64,000 bases of DNA, from the NCBI GenBank assembly GCA_963920635.1, contig OY987298.1:62725949-62789948 (forward strand). The letters run 5' to 3'. The notes under the pieces were generated by a model. The model was not told the DNA's origin. It searched no databases and was given only the letters and a program-made list of their open reading frames with translations. Of this stretch, positions 20,800 through 30,690 are shown piece by piece. This stretch comes from Pseudeuparius sepicola. Lineage: Eukaryota > Arthropoda > Insecta > Coleoptera > Anthribidae. Position 1 is the stretch's first letter. Each line of letters starts with the position of its first letter. Made by a program: the position numbers and the translations under genes.

Positions 20800-21721
20800 T
20801 TTGTATATTATTAGCTACTCTGCCGTGATTGGATTCCAGATTTTTTTTAATGGAATCATTTTTTGGACCATTAAAATCTATTTGTAATAATTATAACAAA
20901 AACAAGAGCGACAATAAGTGAGTTATTAGGACACAACCAAGGAATAAACTAAAAAATATATAGCGTGAGATCAAGATCAAGTAATATTTTTAAATTAGAA
21001 GGCCAAACGTTTTTCTTGTTGACGAATAATGTGAAATTAATCTAAATTACCAAATTTAATGATTATTGGCAACAAAATCTTATAAAAACTATTATATTTT
21101 TAAACAGTATCTAAATCAAATGCCTACATCTACGTTTATAAAAAAATAATGCCCAGCTTTGTAGATATGTAGAAAATTTAGATGATTTTGGCATTAAAAT
21201 TAAGTTTCGGAGGAAAATTCTGGCGCAAAATTCAAAATTCGGGTGCTCATGCGCATCTGTTCTTATCAGTTTCATCATCGGGTATATACAGGGCGAGATA
21301 AAGTGCAGGGAGGGACAAAAATTAAATACAGGGTGGACCAAAAAATAAGGAATCATCACGTGACGTATGGACTATCGACAACTTCATAATAGACTCAAAT
21401 CTTTTGAAATAGGTATATCCGTATAGGTACTTCCGTGATTTCGTCCAAAAAACTAGAGGCCGGGTTCTTCTATACAAATTTTGAAGATGTCGTTCACTGT
21501 CCGTACTATTTCAGCGAAGGTAGAAGGTAGGTAGAAGATCACACAAGATGGAGCCCCAGCTGTCCTTTTATATTAAATACTGACGATACGTCGACACAAG
21601 AAATTCTACCCATTGCCACCGTAGAAATTCGTCCCAACGCCGTGGTGGAGGATGAGAATTTAAGCTGTATGAAAATTACGTATAAATGCAATGTTTTATG
21701 TTAAATTTGTTTCGAGAATAA
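20800..21721. other. AT-rich, with truncated TACAGGGTG ends
   Basis: Near 21287 and 21328 the words TACAGGGCGAG and TACAGGGTGGACC mark remnants of TACAGGGTG-family elements. The remainder shows no gene or structure I recognise. Confidence 0.4.
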
Positions 21722-23010
21722 TATAGTGGTCTAGTCACATTAGGGGTTCCACCTCGGAATGAGAGATAATAAGCTGTAAGCTTGTATAAACCTTCATTGT
21801 GACATTCTAAGAGTTGTCTCAAACGTCTCATAAAATCTCGTGTCCGCGTCTTAACATATTCAAGGTCAAAGGTCACAAAAATCGTTTTTTCGCAAATATC
21901 GCTTTCTGTGGTTTCAATGATATTTCTATTTATTACAAAAATTGTAGAGCATAAAATTCTCTAAAAATCTCCTTGCAAACATGTTTTTATATGCTTAACC
22001 GTTTTTGAGATAGAGCGCAGAGAGCGCGCAGCGCTCAGACATACATGGCATACATGGGGTTGGGTGCTGCAAAATGAACTCCTTGAACCGATAATGACAA
22101 AATTACCACCAGCTCCAGATCATCTACTGAACACAATATTTTTCAACTGCAAAATGGTTGTAGTTCACGCTGCAGATGTAAGAAATCGGGGTTGCAATGT
22201 TTAGCTTGTGGCCAATGTAATGCGCAAGTTTGCCTCAATGTCAATGTTTCATCGTATCAAAGCGATCTCGATGAAGAAAGTGCATTTGAATCCGAAATTC
22301 TTGACTGTTTAGAGACAAATATACTTGACAACGAAAATGATGGTAATGAATTGGAAATTTTCGAGCGATGGAAAGACGATGATAAAGAAGAAGAAAATTG
22401 AGACTCGTGTCCTTCTATAATTATTAAAGTTTACGTAAATCCTCTTCACATTTGAACTTCAATTGTAGTAAATGTATGATATCTACATAATTAGTAAATA
22501 AAGAAATAATTAATAGTTACTTAAAATATTTTACTTAACAATTTTTTTATTACACTTAGTAGGTAGGTAAGTTATAGTTATTAAACGAATATATATGACA
22601 AATGCAAAATATTATTAAATATAATGTATTAATTAACAAATAATGCAAAATATTCAAAATTAAGGATTTTTTAGTAATTAATTAACTTTACTCATGTATG
22701 CTTGAGCGCTGCGCGCTCTCTGCGCTCTGTCTCAAAAACGGTTAAGCGTATATAAAAAATATTTACAACAAAATTTGTAGAGAATTTTATGCTCTACAAT
22801 TTTCATAACAGATGAAAACAACATTGAAATAATAGGAAGCGAGATATTTGCGAAAAAACGATTTTTTATGAATTTTGACCTTGAATATATTAAGACGCGG
22901 ACACGAGTTTTTTGAGACAACTTTTAGAATGCCAAAATAAAGGTTTATACAAGTTTACAGCTTATTATATCTCATTCCGAGGTTGACCCTTTTTTTGGCT
23001 TAAGTGACTG
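21722..23010. mobile_element. Element with about 320-bp TIRs around a Cys-rich ORF
   Basis: The left arm (about 21722-22053) and right arm (about 22686-23010) are inverted copies sharing ACCTCGGAATGAGA, TTTATACAA, GCGGACACGAG, TTTTTTCGCAAATATCG and CTCAAAAACGGTTAAGC-type words, down to GCGCGCAGCGCTC at their inner ends. The ORF for a CXC-type Cys-rich protein sits immediately inside the left arm. The outer limits blur at CTAGTCAC / AGTCACTT, and no target duplication is certain. The superfamily is unknown to me. Confidence 0.7.
22050..22401 (+). pseudogene. CXC-type Cys-rich protein C-terminus (frameshifted)
   Basis: Two overlapping plus frames make up one protein end. The first (about 22055-22155) reads GWVLQNELL...PPAPDHLLNTIFFNC. 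After a frameshift in the CTGCAAAATGG run the second frame (to 22401) reads NGCSSRCRCKKSGLQC, then CGQCNAQVCLN, and an acidic tail ending DDDKEEEN. The Cys spacing resembles tesmin/TSO1-like CXC zinc-binding repeats. I recognise the PPAPDxLL plus CxC pattern as the tail of a recurrent, unnamed insect protein family. The N-terminal bulk is missing. An AATAAA lies at about 22496. Confidence 0.65.
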
Positions 23011-23159
23011 TACTATAGACATTTTGATAAAAATTATAATCAATAAAATACGACCCTATCTACCATGAAATTTAAAAGAAATGTGTCTGGATTTTTATTT
23101 TTTTTTTCACACTTCCTGAGAACAAACCCGTACTCGGCGCCCTGAAAAGATTCGTCTTA

Positions 23160-23275
23160 GGGTCGAGGGCTGTGCGCCAAGTTCATCAAGACGTCAAAAC
23201 GTGCGTGAAAACGTCGAGGAAAACGTCAAGCAAATCGTCAAAACGTTAAAACGAGCGTTTGTGAGATGTCATAAT
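23160..23275 (+). pseudogene. Short Lys/Arg-rich frame upstream of ATPase relic
   Basis: A plus frame of about 35 codons is rich in Lys, Arg, Ser and Thr, built on a repeated CGTC-AAAACG theme. It stands directly before the ATPase relic, so it may be the end of a small basic protein of the same virus-like element, or simple-sequence DNA. Function unknown. Confidence 0.25.
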
Positions 23276-23317
23276 ATATGAGGATTTACCTGAGAATTAT
23301 TTGTCTTAGTGTTTAAG

Positions 23318-23690
23318 ATGCCTTTGCCGCAACAACAGACACAATTCCCCATCGAAAATTTTGATAATTTAAAGGTGGATAGTCGCGTAAAATCAAAACG
23401 TGGTAAACTACTACCGATATGAGCAATTTTCTGAGGGCCTAGCGGTTGTGGAAAGACGAGCACGCTACTAAGTTTAATATATGTAACTCGAATAGTCTCA
23501 AATTCGAAAATGTTTATGTGTATATAAACCTCTGTACCAGCCGAAATATCAATTATTGCAAGACGTCCTAAAAATATCAAATGTGTGGGGTATTTTCTTT
23601 TCAAAGATAATGACGATGTAATCGAACCTTCGGAGGCTCGTCCAAATTCCATTTCCACTGTGGACGATGTGGCCTGCGACAAACAAAATA
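23318..23690 (+). pseudogene. Maverick/adintovirus-like packaging ATPase relic
   Basis: Starting at ATG 23318, the plus strand has a perfect P-loop, GPSGCGKTS (codons 40-48), preceded closely by two in-frame TGA stops. Further on, in two other frames, come KFENVYVY and a Walker-B-like VDDVACDKQ near 23657-23684. This block order matches FtsK/HerA (A32-type) DNA-packaging ATPases of Polinton/Maverick and adintovirus-like elements, which drive genome entry into capsids. Only the N-terminal half is present, with at least two stops and two frameshifts, so it is dead. I do not reconstruct it. Assignment is from motif memory. Confidence 0.65.
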
Positions 23691-23699
23691 AAAAAAATA

Positions 23700-24127
23700 T
23701 ATTTCTATTCCATGGGTACCTATAGACTTAGATGTTGCATATCTAGGCGTGCGGAAAGATTACTTTTTGTCAAACTAAATAAATTGTTATTTACTGCATA
23801 TTTCATATGCGGAAATAATTGTTAGAAAAATGTAATATGAGATAGCGCTTGGCTATGTATTGTATACACTGAACGACTATGATCTCGAAAATGCTACGAA
23901 GCTTTCAAAACTATAAATTTCAAGGCGCACGCCTGAGGATAGTCATTCCTCCTCGCAACGTCGCGTGGTTCTAATAATAATGGCGATTGGGGAAGCACGC
24001 TGCATCGCGTTGTTACAGCCAGCTAATGGCAACAAAGCGTACCCCGCGCTTCCCCACTTCCCGGCGGCGCAAAAAAGTACAGACCTTAAAATTGGAGAAT
24101 TTTTAAGAGGATGGATCTCTTGAGAAT
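23700..24127. other. Unassigned gap in virus-like region
   Basis: AT-rich sequence followed by a moderately GC-rich segment (23930-24070, with CTCGCAACGTCGCGTGG and TTCCCGGCGGCGC). The ATPase frame fades out at its left end. I see no motif in it. Confidence 0.35.
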
Positions 24128-24759
24128 ATGTTCAAACCCGTAACACGCAAACTTGAAAATATTCAAACCAATACATGGTTCATCGATAACTTAAAATTTG
24201 AACCTAAAAAAGAAGAAGCACCAGAGAATATTATAGAAAATGTAGACCAAAACAAATTGCAAGAAGAGGGAATTGAAGACAGGCTAAACAGAAAAATTGA
24301 GGCGTTGAAAATTAGTATAGAAAAATCTCGTTCACCTCTCCTTCGAGACGAAACGTTCTGAGAAGATTCCAACCATCCTGATAACACGGCAGTGCGTGAT
24401 GACAATATTGACATAATATCTCAATATACTCCAGAGCAGGTTATTCAAGAATCCATGGAATCATAACAGAAGATTGATCGGCCCTATATCGAAGAATATA
24501 ACGATAAATCATAGCTAACAGATAAGGTGTGTGGTCCGGTTTATTTTTTTCAGTCAAAATGGATTCTGGGAAACAAAATTATCGATTTAGATAAAACAAC
24601 AGGAGAAATTATTGTCGATGGAAAATATAGTTTTAAAGGTACAAAAGGACTTTATAATCTACTTTTTCAAGATAACCCAGAAAGCAACGAAGAAGACAGG
24701 AAAATTTATCTTAATTCTCACTGGAGCTCATCTTGATTCGCTTGGCAGATTGAAGGGTA
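24128..24759 (+). pseudogene. Unnamed arthropod virus-like protein, 5' part
   Basis: The plus strand has a Glu/Lys-rich coiled-coil-like segment (24128-24361, ending RNRKIEALKISIEKSR-like), stops at 24361 and nearby, then a second block (24527-24736) with KWILGNKIIDLD, IIVDGKYSFKGTKGLYNLLF and EEDRKIYLN. I recognise the G-K-Y-x-GT-x-GLY-x-LL pattern as a recurrent uncharacterised protein family in arthropod genomes that I have seen near A32-type ATPases; I cannot name its function. A mariner-like transposon is inserted at 24758-24759 and the frame resumes at 27135. It is inactive because of stops as well as the insertion. Confidence 0.6.
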
Positions 24760-25445
24760 CAGGGTGGCCCATCCAAGCGGAAAAAGTGTGCTACGTGGAG
24801 ACAGGTTAACATAAAATCGTCATTCAAAAAATGAGGTTGTAGTAAAAATTAAGGGGAATTCGAGGGTGTACCCTAATTTTGTATACGGGGGGTCGGTAAA
24901 AAAGTTATCGCGAAAAAACATTTTTTGCAAAATAAAAAAAAATATTTTTTTACCTACACATCCATTGGAGAACCTTTAAGTAGTATTCCCGAATATTCAG
25001 TTTTTTAATATAACTTCCGGTTATAGCGGAAATGAAAGTGGTTTTCTCTATTTTACAACTTACACATTTCTCTTAACAATCACAGGATTCCTTTTTTAAT
25101 TCTGAATCCAACGATATATAATTTGACCTATTTATCTCCAACCGTTTCCGAGATATTTATCAGAGAAGCTCCATCAAACTAGATACATGGTCTCATGGTC
25201 GGTGTCTGATGTTCGATCTGAGTAGGCCAAACAATAAAACCAAATTTATGACAAATCAAGTCAGCCATGATAATAAAACTGACAAGCGAGTATGCTGAAT
25301 GTTAAAGTGGCTATAGCCATTCAACTGCATTCAACTTAATTAAAAATCTCGTGGAAATTATGAAACATTTATTATTTTTACTACTGTCATATTTATTATA
25401 ACAACAACAATATGATTAGTTATTAAAAATTAGTTAGAAGTTCAC

Positions 25446-26213
25446 TTACATTAAATGTTCAAAATGGTTTCCATTATTATTTACACATAACCTAAAGTTT
25501 TTTAAGAAATTTGTTCGTACATTTTCAAAGATTAAGCGACGATTGTTTAAACTGTCAATTTCTAATTTTACTAGTCTTTTAATCTCCTCAACATTTTCGA
25601 GGCGGTTCTTAAAAACTTTATTTTTTAAATGCCCCCACAAGAAAAAATCCAAGGGGGTTAAATCTGGACTACGTGGCGGCCACCTTATCGTTCCATGTTT
25701 ATCAATCCAATTTTCAAACGAATTGTTCAAAAATTCCGTTATGGGCCCGCAGTTATGGAAGGAAGCGCCATCTTGCTGCCATATTAATTGTCTTTCTTGG
25801 AGTTGGTTAAGAAAAATTAATGGCAACTGGTCAAAGTATTGTTCAAATACGTTCTGGATTAAATGTAGGTATTTCCTACCTGTCCTACTTCCTGAATAAA
25901 ATAGAGGGCCCATTATAAAATTTCCCACAATTCCGCACCAAACACCCAGGGAATTTCTGCCGGATTTCACAACTTCACGAAATGCCCGTGGATTGTCAAC
26001 AGACCAAAATATACTATTTTTCCGGTTGTATATTTCCGCCGTTGTAAATGTAGCTTCATCGGACCAAATAATTTGTTTAAAAAATCCAGCTCCACCTCTT
26101 GCAAAATAAAAGTTTAACATTGTTTGACAATATTCCAGTCTTCTTGTAGCATCTCCAGGGAATAGCCTTTGAACAGGTAATATTTTGAAGGCTTTAAATT
26201 TGCTTAATTTCAT
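25446..26213 (-). CDS. Mariner-like transposase, catalytic domain
   Basis: This 255-residue frame holds the whole DDE domain: IIWSDEATF (D52), WQQDGASFH (D148) and RWPPRSPDLTPLDFFLWG (D184/D189). Taking the Asp of TPLD as the third catalytic residue leaves 40 residues between D2 and D3, longer than the 34 of classical mariner and near the DD41D group; taking the Asp of PDL leaves 35. The enzyme would cut at the element's ends and insert at TA. The ATG at 26213 is internal: coding sequence continues upstream through about 26340, where a one-base change in a homopolymer shifts the frame from the N-terminal part. Confidence 0.9.
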   Translation of the reverse strand: MKLSKFKAFKILPVQRLFPGDATRRLEYCQTMLNFYFARGGAGFFKQIIWSDEATFTTAEIYNRKNSIFWSVDNPRAFREVVKSGRNSLGVWCGIVGNFIMGPLFYSGSRTGRKYLHLIQNVFEQYFDQLPLIFLNQLQERQLIWQQDGASFHNCGPITEFLNNSFENWIDKHGTIRWPPRSPDLTPLDFFLWGHLKNKVFKNRLENVEEIKRLVKLEIDSLNNRRLIFENVRTNFLKNFRLCVNNNGNHFEHLM

Positions 26214-26296
26214 TATCCTTTGTATTGTAGACCGGGGAATTTGTAAGTATCTCGCTGCATCTCTCTGAGATTTTTCGTTATTTCTTCTGAAATAAT

Positions 26297-26521
26297 TTAA
26301 AATTCGTTGTCTCTCGTCCTCACTAATTCTAAACCCTTTTTTCTCTTGCTAATCACACTTCCTGTCGATCTGAATCTTCGATACAGCTTACATATAAATG
26401 AAGCACTCGGAACATTTCTATTTGGATATTTACGAGAATACTCCCTCAAAGTTTCTACGTATCTTTTATCATTTTTGATGAAGATCTCTAAAATGTCACA
26501 GCATTCTTCTTTCAAAAACAT
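26297..26521 (-). CDS. Mariner-like transposase, N-terminal helix-turn-helix part
   Basis: The 74-residue frame begins MFLKEECCDILEIFIKND and has FICKLYRRFRSTGSV and a KRKKG basic stretch, the first of two DNA-binding helix-turn-helix units typical of this superfamily. At the basic stretch (about 26338) the frame changes: ISEDERQRI and the second helix-turn-helix, then the catalytic part, are one frame away. The A-rich/G-rich run at the switch makes a single indel likely. Without it the two parts would form a protein of usual length, about 340-350 residues. Confidence 0.8.
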   Translation of the reverse strand: MFLKEECCDILEIFIKNDKRYVETLREYSRKYPNRNVPSASFICKLYRRFRSTGSVISKRKKGLELVRTRDNEF

Positions 26522-27134
26522 TTTTTAAACTGCAACTACTAACAGCTTCAGCAACAAAATTTTAGACTAATCTGACACGTAAATAGAAATATTGAATTGA
26601 CAGCCTACTCGATTGTCAGCTTTATTATCATGGCTGACTTGATTTGTCATAAATTTGGTTTTATTGTTTGGCCTACTCAGATCGAACACCGACCATGAGA
26701 CCATGTATCTAGTTTGATGGAGCTTCTCTGATAAATATCTCGGAAACGGTTGGAGATAAATAGGTCAAATTATATATCGTTGGATTCAGAATTAAAAAAG
26801 GAATCCTGTGATGGTTAAGAGAAATGTGTAAGTTGTAAAATAGAGAAAACCACTTTCATTTCCGCTATAACCGGAAGTTATATTAAAAAACTGAATATTC
26901 GGGAATACTACTTAAAGGTTCTCTAATGGATGTGTATAGGTAAAAAAATATATTTTTTTATTTTGCAAAAAATGTTTTTTCGCGATAACTTTTTTACCGA
27001 CCCCCGTATACAAAATTAGGGTACACCCTCGAATTCCCCTTAATTTTTACTACAACCTCATTTTTTGAATGACGATTTTGTGTTAACGTGTCTTCACGTA
27101 GCACACTTTTTCCGCTTGGATGGGCCACCCTGTA

Positions 27135-27385
27135 CCACTCGTCTCAAGTACATGCAAATTATTAAACCTTTCTTTAGAACATCTAGCATACCTTTAAGGA
27201 AGGCTAGTACATGTTCACAATCAACGTCATCGATTGAAGGTGGGGTACGAGTTTGTCTTTTAACAAGAAACCGATAAGTTGAGTGGGACGACACAAACGA
27301 ATTAGTGGACAGATTTAGACTGCTCGTGGCATCCATAAATGCCGGAAATAATTGCCACGATAACGAGATCGTTTCTATCATAAAC
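27135..27385 (+). pseudogene. Unnamed arthropod virus-like protein, 3' part
   Basis: Directly after the transposon's right TA the plus strand reads TTRLKYMQIIKPFF, continuing the frame broken at 24758. After a frameshift it has the C-terminal block VEWDDTNELVDRLRLLVASI, then a Cys/His-containing NCHDNEIVSI and stop codons. The WDDPNELVDRLRLL-type tail is characteristic of the same recurrent arthropod family. The two parts flank exactly one TA duplication, which shows the transposon came later. The antisense frame 27094-27381 is a shadow. Confidence 0.6.
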
Positions 27386-27389
27386 TAAT

Positions 27390-27760
27390 TAAAATAAACC
27401 GGACTTATTTACTAATAAATACAAGATCATTATGTAATTTCTACTTGTTTTCAAAATGAGTATCAACAAATTCGGACAGTAGGTATTCCCAGTCCAAAAC
27501 AAATGATCAAAGTTTTCACCTCTCCACACAGTTCGGCAGAATTATTTTGTAATTAACTCCCGATGGATCTACATAGACGCGATGAATTCGCCTACCGAAA
27601 AATCAGACGCAGCCACAGCCACCGAAGAATATATTAATAGTTGCATAAAAAACGCACAAAATAATGCAACCAAAACCAAACGCAACTAAAGACGCAAATA
27701 CGCTCATAAAAGAATCTCGTATTCAACGTGTCGCTATAAAATCATTAGAAATATTATAAG
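27390..27760. other. Unassigned spacer
   Basis: AT-rich DNA between the virus-like relic and the gypsy relic. I see no motif. Confidence 0.35.
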
Positions 27761-27761
27761 T

Positions 27762-28116
27762 TCATATTTTTATTCCTACATTTGGAGTTTCCAATATACG
27801 TTTTTTAATTCTTATATCTGGGTCTAGCAGTTCTAAATTATCAAGGCCTAACAAGCCGACAAAATAATCAAGAAAATCGAACACGTAAAATTTCAGATAA
27901 CAACTGTCATCTTTCTTAAATATTTTCGAGCAGTCTATGCTCGTAGAAAAATGTTCTGTGGAACCCCCATGTGCCGTGGAAATCCTGAACATGTCTTACA
28001 TTATTTTTATAATATTTTCTAGCGACTTCAGGTCGTACAAAAGATTTTGTGCTACCAGTGCCAATTAACATTTTTAAGTTATTTTGAGAAAATAATGTAC
28101 AATGATATACTTTCAT
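27762..28116 (-). pseudogene. Ty3/gypsy aspartic protease relic
   Basis: Two minus frames cover a retrotransposon protease. The upstream part has LKMLIGTGSTKSFVRPEVA, in which the catalytic DTG is altered to GTG. The downstream part has FRISTAHGGSTEHFSTSI, then KFYVFDFLDYFVGLLGLDNL. This order is the protease of Ty3/gypsy polyproteins. Loss of the catalytic Asp and a frameshift make it inactive. No reverse transcriptase follows below 27762, so the copy is truncated. Confidence 0.75.
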
Positions 28117-28158
28117 GGTGCGTAAGATTCATACGTTCAAAGTGTGGTATATCATACG

Positions 28159-28384
28159 GAGAATACCGTACTTTCACCGTTTTAGTAGACGCGCCGCCGT
28201 GTATTCGGCTAGGTTCGTCAGTCGTTGGCGGGGGGCGGGGCGTGTTTTTTGCTCGCAAAACTCGACTGATAAGAGGTGCGGGATTACTGTGTACTCCCCC
28301 CGCCAACGACTGACAAACGTAGCTGGACTCACATCGACGCGCGGTCTATTCCCCTATGTCTACCAAAACGGTGAAAGTACGGTT
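28159..28384. mobile_element. GC-rich MITE between gag and protease relics
   Basis: CCGTACTTTCACCGTTTTAG at left faces AAACGGTGAAAGTACGG at right. Inside, CAGTCGTTGGCGGGGGGCG pairs with CCCCCCGCCAACGACTG. The element is much more GC-rich than its surroundings. No target duplication is evident. It interrupts the retrotransposon remnant. Confidence 0.7.
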
Positions 28385-28393
28385 GTATTGTTC

Positions 28394-28600
28394 CTAGGCT
28401 TCTTCGCGAAAATCCTGTCTTTTTTCAGGAAGCTCTACTTTTGTTTCTCCCAGTATATTGTGCATTTCCTCAACCGTATATATCGGTCGCGAGTTGAATG
28501 CATTTCGTCTAAAATTTTGACTGGGATAATAAGGTCTTTGTTTACTTTGTGGTCTGTATGTTGTATTTCTGGTCACAACTGCCATAGGGGTTGGTTGTGA
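28394..28600 (-). pseudogene. Ty3/gypsy gag C-terminal relic
   Basis: The minus frame is rich in Pro, Arg, Asn and Gln (RPQSKQRPYYPSQNFRRN) and ends with a VEEMHNI stretch, as gag C-termini of insect gypsy-type elements do. It precedes the protease fragment in the same orientation, and a MITE-like hairpin (28159-28384) sits between the two. Homology is suggested mainly by context. Confidence 0.5.
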
Positions 28601-28656
28601 TAAGGGACGTTTTGGTTATTTTGGTTAAAATATAGTCGTGGAATAAACGCAAAAAT

Positions 28657-28938
28657 GTATTCCGACCTAGGGGGCAGAGAGAAAGACATAAAACATATTA
28701 AGGAACAGATTCAACAAATAGAAACGTTTAACAGAACTTGCTAGTGATTATGAAAAATTTACGGGGTAAAATTGAAAATGTAGAAAATGATCTCAGAACA
28801 AAACTAAATTGCGTCGAAAAAGGAGCAGAAAAAGCTACTTTGGAAATCAATAAAAGGCTGGAAGTAGCGCGGAATCTAATAGAAACCCTGGAGCAGCAGA
28901 GTGAAGCGTCTGCTTCAACTTGCATGCATGGTAGATAG
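28657..28938 (+). pseudogene. Coiled-coil-like ORF fragment, unrecognised
   Basis: From ATG 28657 the plus frame reads MYSDLGGREKDIKHIKEQIQ, meets two stops at 28741-28746, and continues for about 65 codons of charged heptad-like sequence (KIENVENDLRTKLNCVEK, ATLEINKRLEVARNLIETLE). The pattern predicts a long alpha-helical coiled coil. I do not recognise the family. It could be a decayed gag-like or host-derived fragment. Confidence 0.35.
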
Positions 28939-28939
28939 T

Positions 28940-30025
28940 GAATTTTTTTAAAGTAGTGGTCATAGGTAAGCAATCATACAAAATGTGATGCAACTGATTA
29001 TCCGTTGACCTGATATGCCACGAAAACATACTTATATAACTACATACACAAAAGATTGTTCCTATTACACGCACTAAAATTGGAACCTCTTGCAAAAACA
29101 TCCATATTTGACAATTCTTGAATAAATAAATATAACTTACCTAGATAAGAAGGAACGTAATACCTAAATATAGAGTTCTGTATTTACTGTAACAAAAAAC
29201 AATATCTAGTAATATGATATATATTATATAGCAGCAATAGTCACAATAATACTTACTGCAGAAATCACCTAGAAAAGAATTACTCCAGAATTTATTCTCC
29301 GCCACTGGCTTTCTGCCGAATGGATGCAGATTTTTTTGATTAAATATATTTTCGCACTGCCGCCGTTTTTTCCCTCGCAGTCTGACAATAATCCGAGCCA
29401 GTTTAAGAAATATAAATGGGATTTAAGTCTAAAATTGGATTATGCCCGCGCCCGCAATTAGGAGCTATATGAGTTTTAAAAAGTCCGGAAGCTTCTCTGA
29501 AACTTGCCTTTATTTAGGCTTAGCGGGCTGGGAAAACACAAACTAATTACAAGATCAAACAAACTTACCTAAGAGTGAAGTTTGCTAATTCTCTTCGAAG
29601 TCCACAACATCAATAAATATATAAATGTCAAATGTCAGGAATCGCAACTAATCATGCGAGTTGCAAAATTATAGTGGGAGGGAGGGTGTGACCTTTTTCT
29701 AAGAGGGACTCAGGTACATAAAATTAAGATCGAACTTCACATAGATAAGTTTGTTTAATCTTGTATTTATAGTATGTAACGCGCCTCTTTTCCGAGATCA
29801 CAAACATCAAACGTAGATATTTTTAAAGAACAGAGTGAGGATAATATGTTGCATTAAGTGTCAAACATATCACATATAAGAAACTTGTAAAGTTGGTATT
29901 AATCGTGGCACACTATTTAAATTTGAATATTGAAACAAAAGACGCGGCAATCAAAAAGTAAATTTATTATTAAATTTTGGTGGTAAGTGTGGGAAGTTTT
30001 GGCCTAAGCTTCCGAAGTACTCACT
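28940..30025. other. AT-rich spacer with a possible regulatory segment
   Basis: Most is unassigned. The segment 29285-29530 has balanced composition with clustered homeodomain-like words (GGATTATG, GCAATTAG, GGATTTAAG) and CCGCCGTTTTTTCCC, unlike its neighbours. It may be a conserved noncoding element, but I have no comparison to show that. Confidence 0.35.
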
Positions 30026-30690
30026 GAAAAAAGAAGGGGAATACGTCCCTTATGGTGGCAGTCGGCAAAGATGGGCGCTGCAGTATGAAAAAAGAAGGGG
30101 GCATACGCCCCTTATGGTGTCAGTCGGCAAAGATGGGCGCTGCCGTATGAAAAAAGAAGGGGGCATACGCCCCTTATGGTGTCAGTCGGCAAAGATGGGC
30201 GCTGCCGTATGAAAAAAGAAGGAGGCATACGCCCCTTCTGGCGGAAGTCGGCAACGATGGGCGCTGCCGTATGAAAAAAGAAGGGGGCATAGCCCCTTCT
30301 GGTGGCAGTCGGCAACGATGGGCGCTGCCGTATGAAAAAAGAAGGGGGCATAGCCCCTTATGGTGGCAGTCGGCAAAGATGGGCGCTGCCGTATGAAAAA
30401 AGAAGGGGGCATACGCCCCTTATGGCGGAAGTCGGCAACGATGGGTGCTGCCGTATGAAAAAGGAAGGTGGCAGTCGGCAACGATGGGCGCTGCCGTATT
30501 AAAAAAGAAGGGGGCATAGCCCCTTATGGTGGCAGTCGGCAAAGATGAGCGCTGCCGTATGAAAAACGAAGGGGGCATACGCCCCTTATGGCCGAAGTCA
30601 GCAACGATGGGCGCTGCCATATGAAAAAAGAAGGGGGCATATGCCCCTTATGGTGGCATATGTCACTTATCGTGGCCGACTTGATGTGAT
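30026..30690. repeat. 62-bp minisatellite, about ten units
   Basis: Units of 61-62 bp start at GAAAAAAGAAGGGGGCATAC near 30026, 30088, 30150, 30212, 30274, 30335, 30396, a 43-bp deleted unit near 30458, then about 30501, 30562 and 30623, the last decaying. Each contains AGTCGGCAAAGATGGGCGCT and a short GGGGGCATACGCCCC dyad. Two variants (GTGTCAG/GTGGCAG versus GCGGAAG) alternate. Because 62 is not a multiple of 3, the open frames across the array cycle through all three readings and are not genes. Confidence 0.95.

Larger units (their letters stand above)
24760..27132. mobile_element. Full-length mariner-like transposon, 2373 bp
   Basis: The element has CAGGGTGGCCCATCCAAGCG at the left and its exact complement at the right, with TA at 24758-24759 and 27133-27134. 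The terminal inverted repeats are unusually long, about 540 bp (24760-25297 and 26595-27132). A two-part transposase gene runs on the minus strand between them. A deleted fold-back relative lies at 2195-3768. Both ends, both target sites and nearly the whole transposase are present, so this is among the youngest DNA transposons here. Confidence 0.93.

Noticed and set aside
27094..27381. 95-codon minus frame
   Set aside because: It crosses the transposon's right end and is antisense to the recognisable WDD-type block.
30112..30620. Repeat proteins encoded by the minisatellite
   Set aside because: The 62-bp unit rotates through all frames; the peptides are by-products of tandem DNA.
30026..30690. 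CRISPR array
   Set aside because: No unique spacers: whole units repeat, and the genome is eukaryotic.
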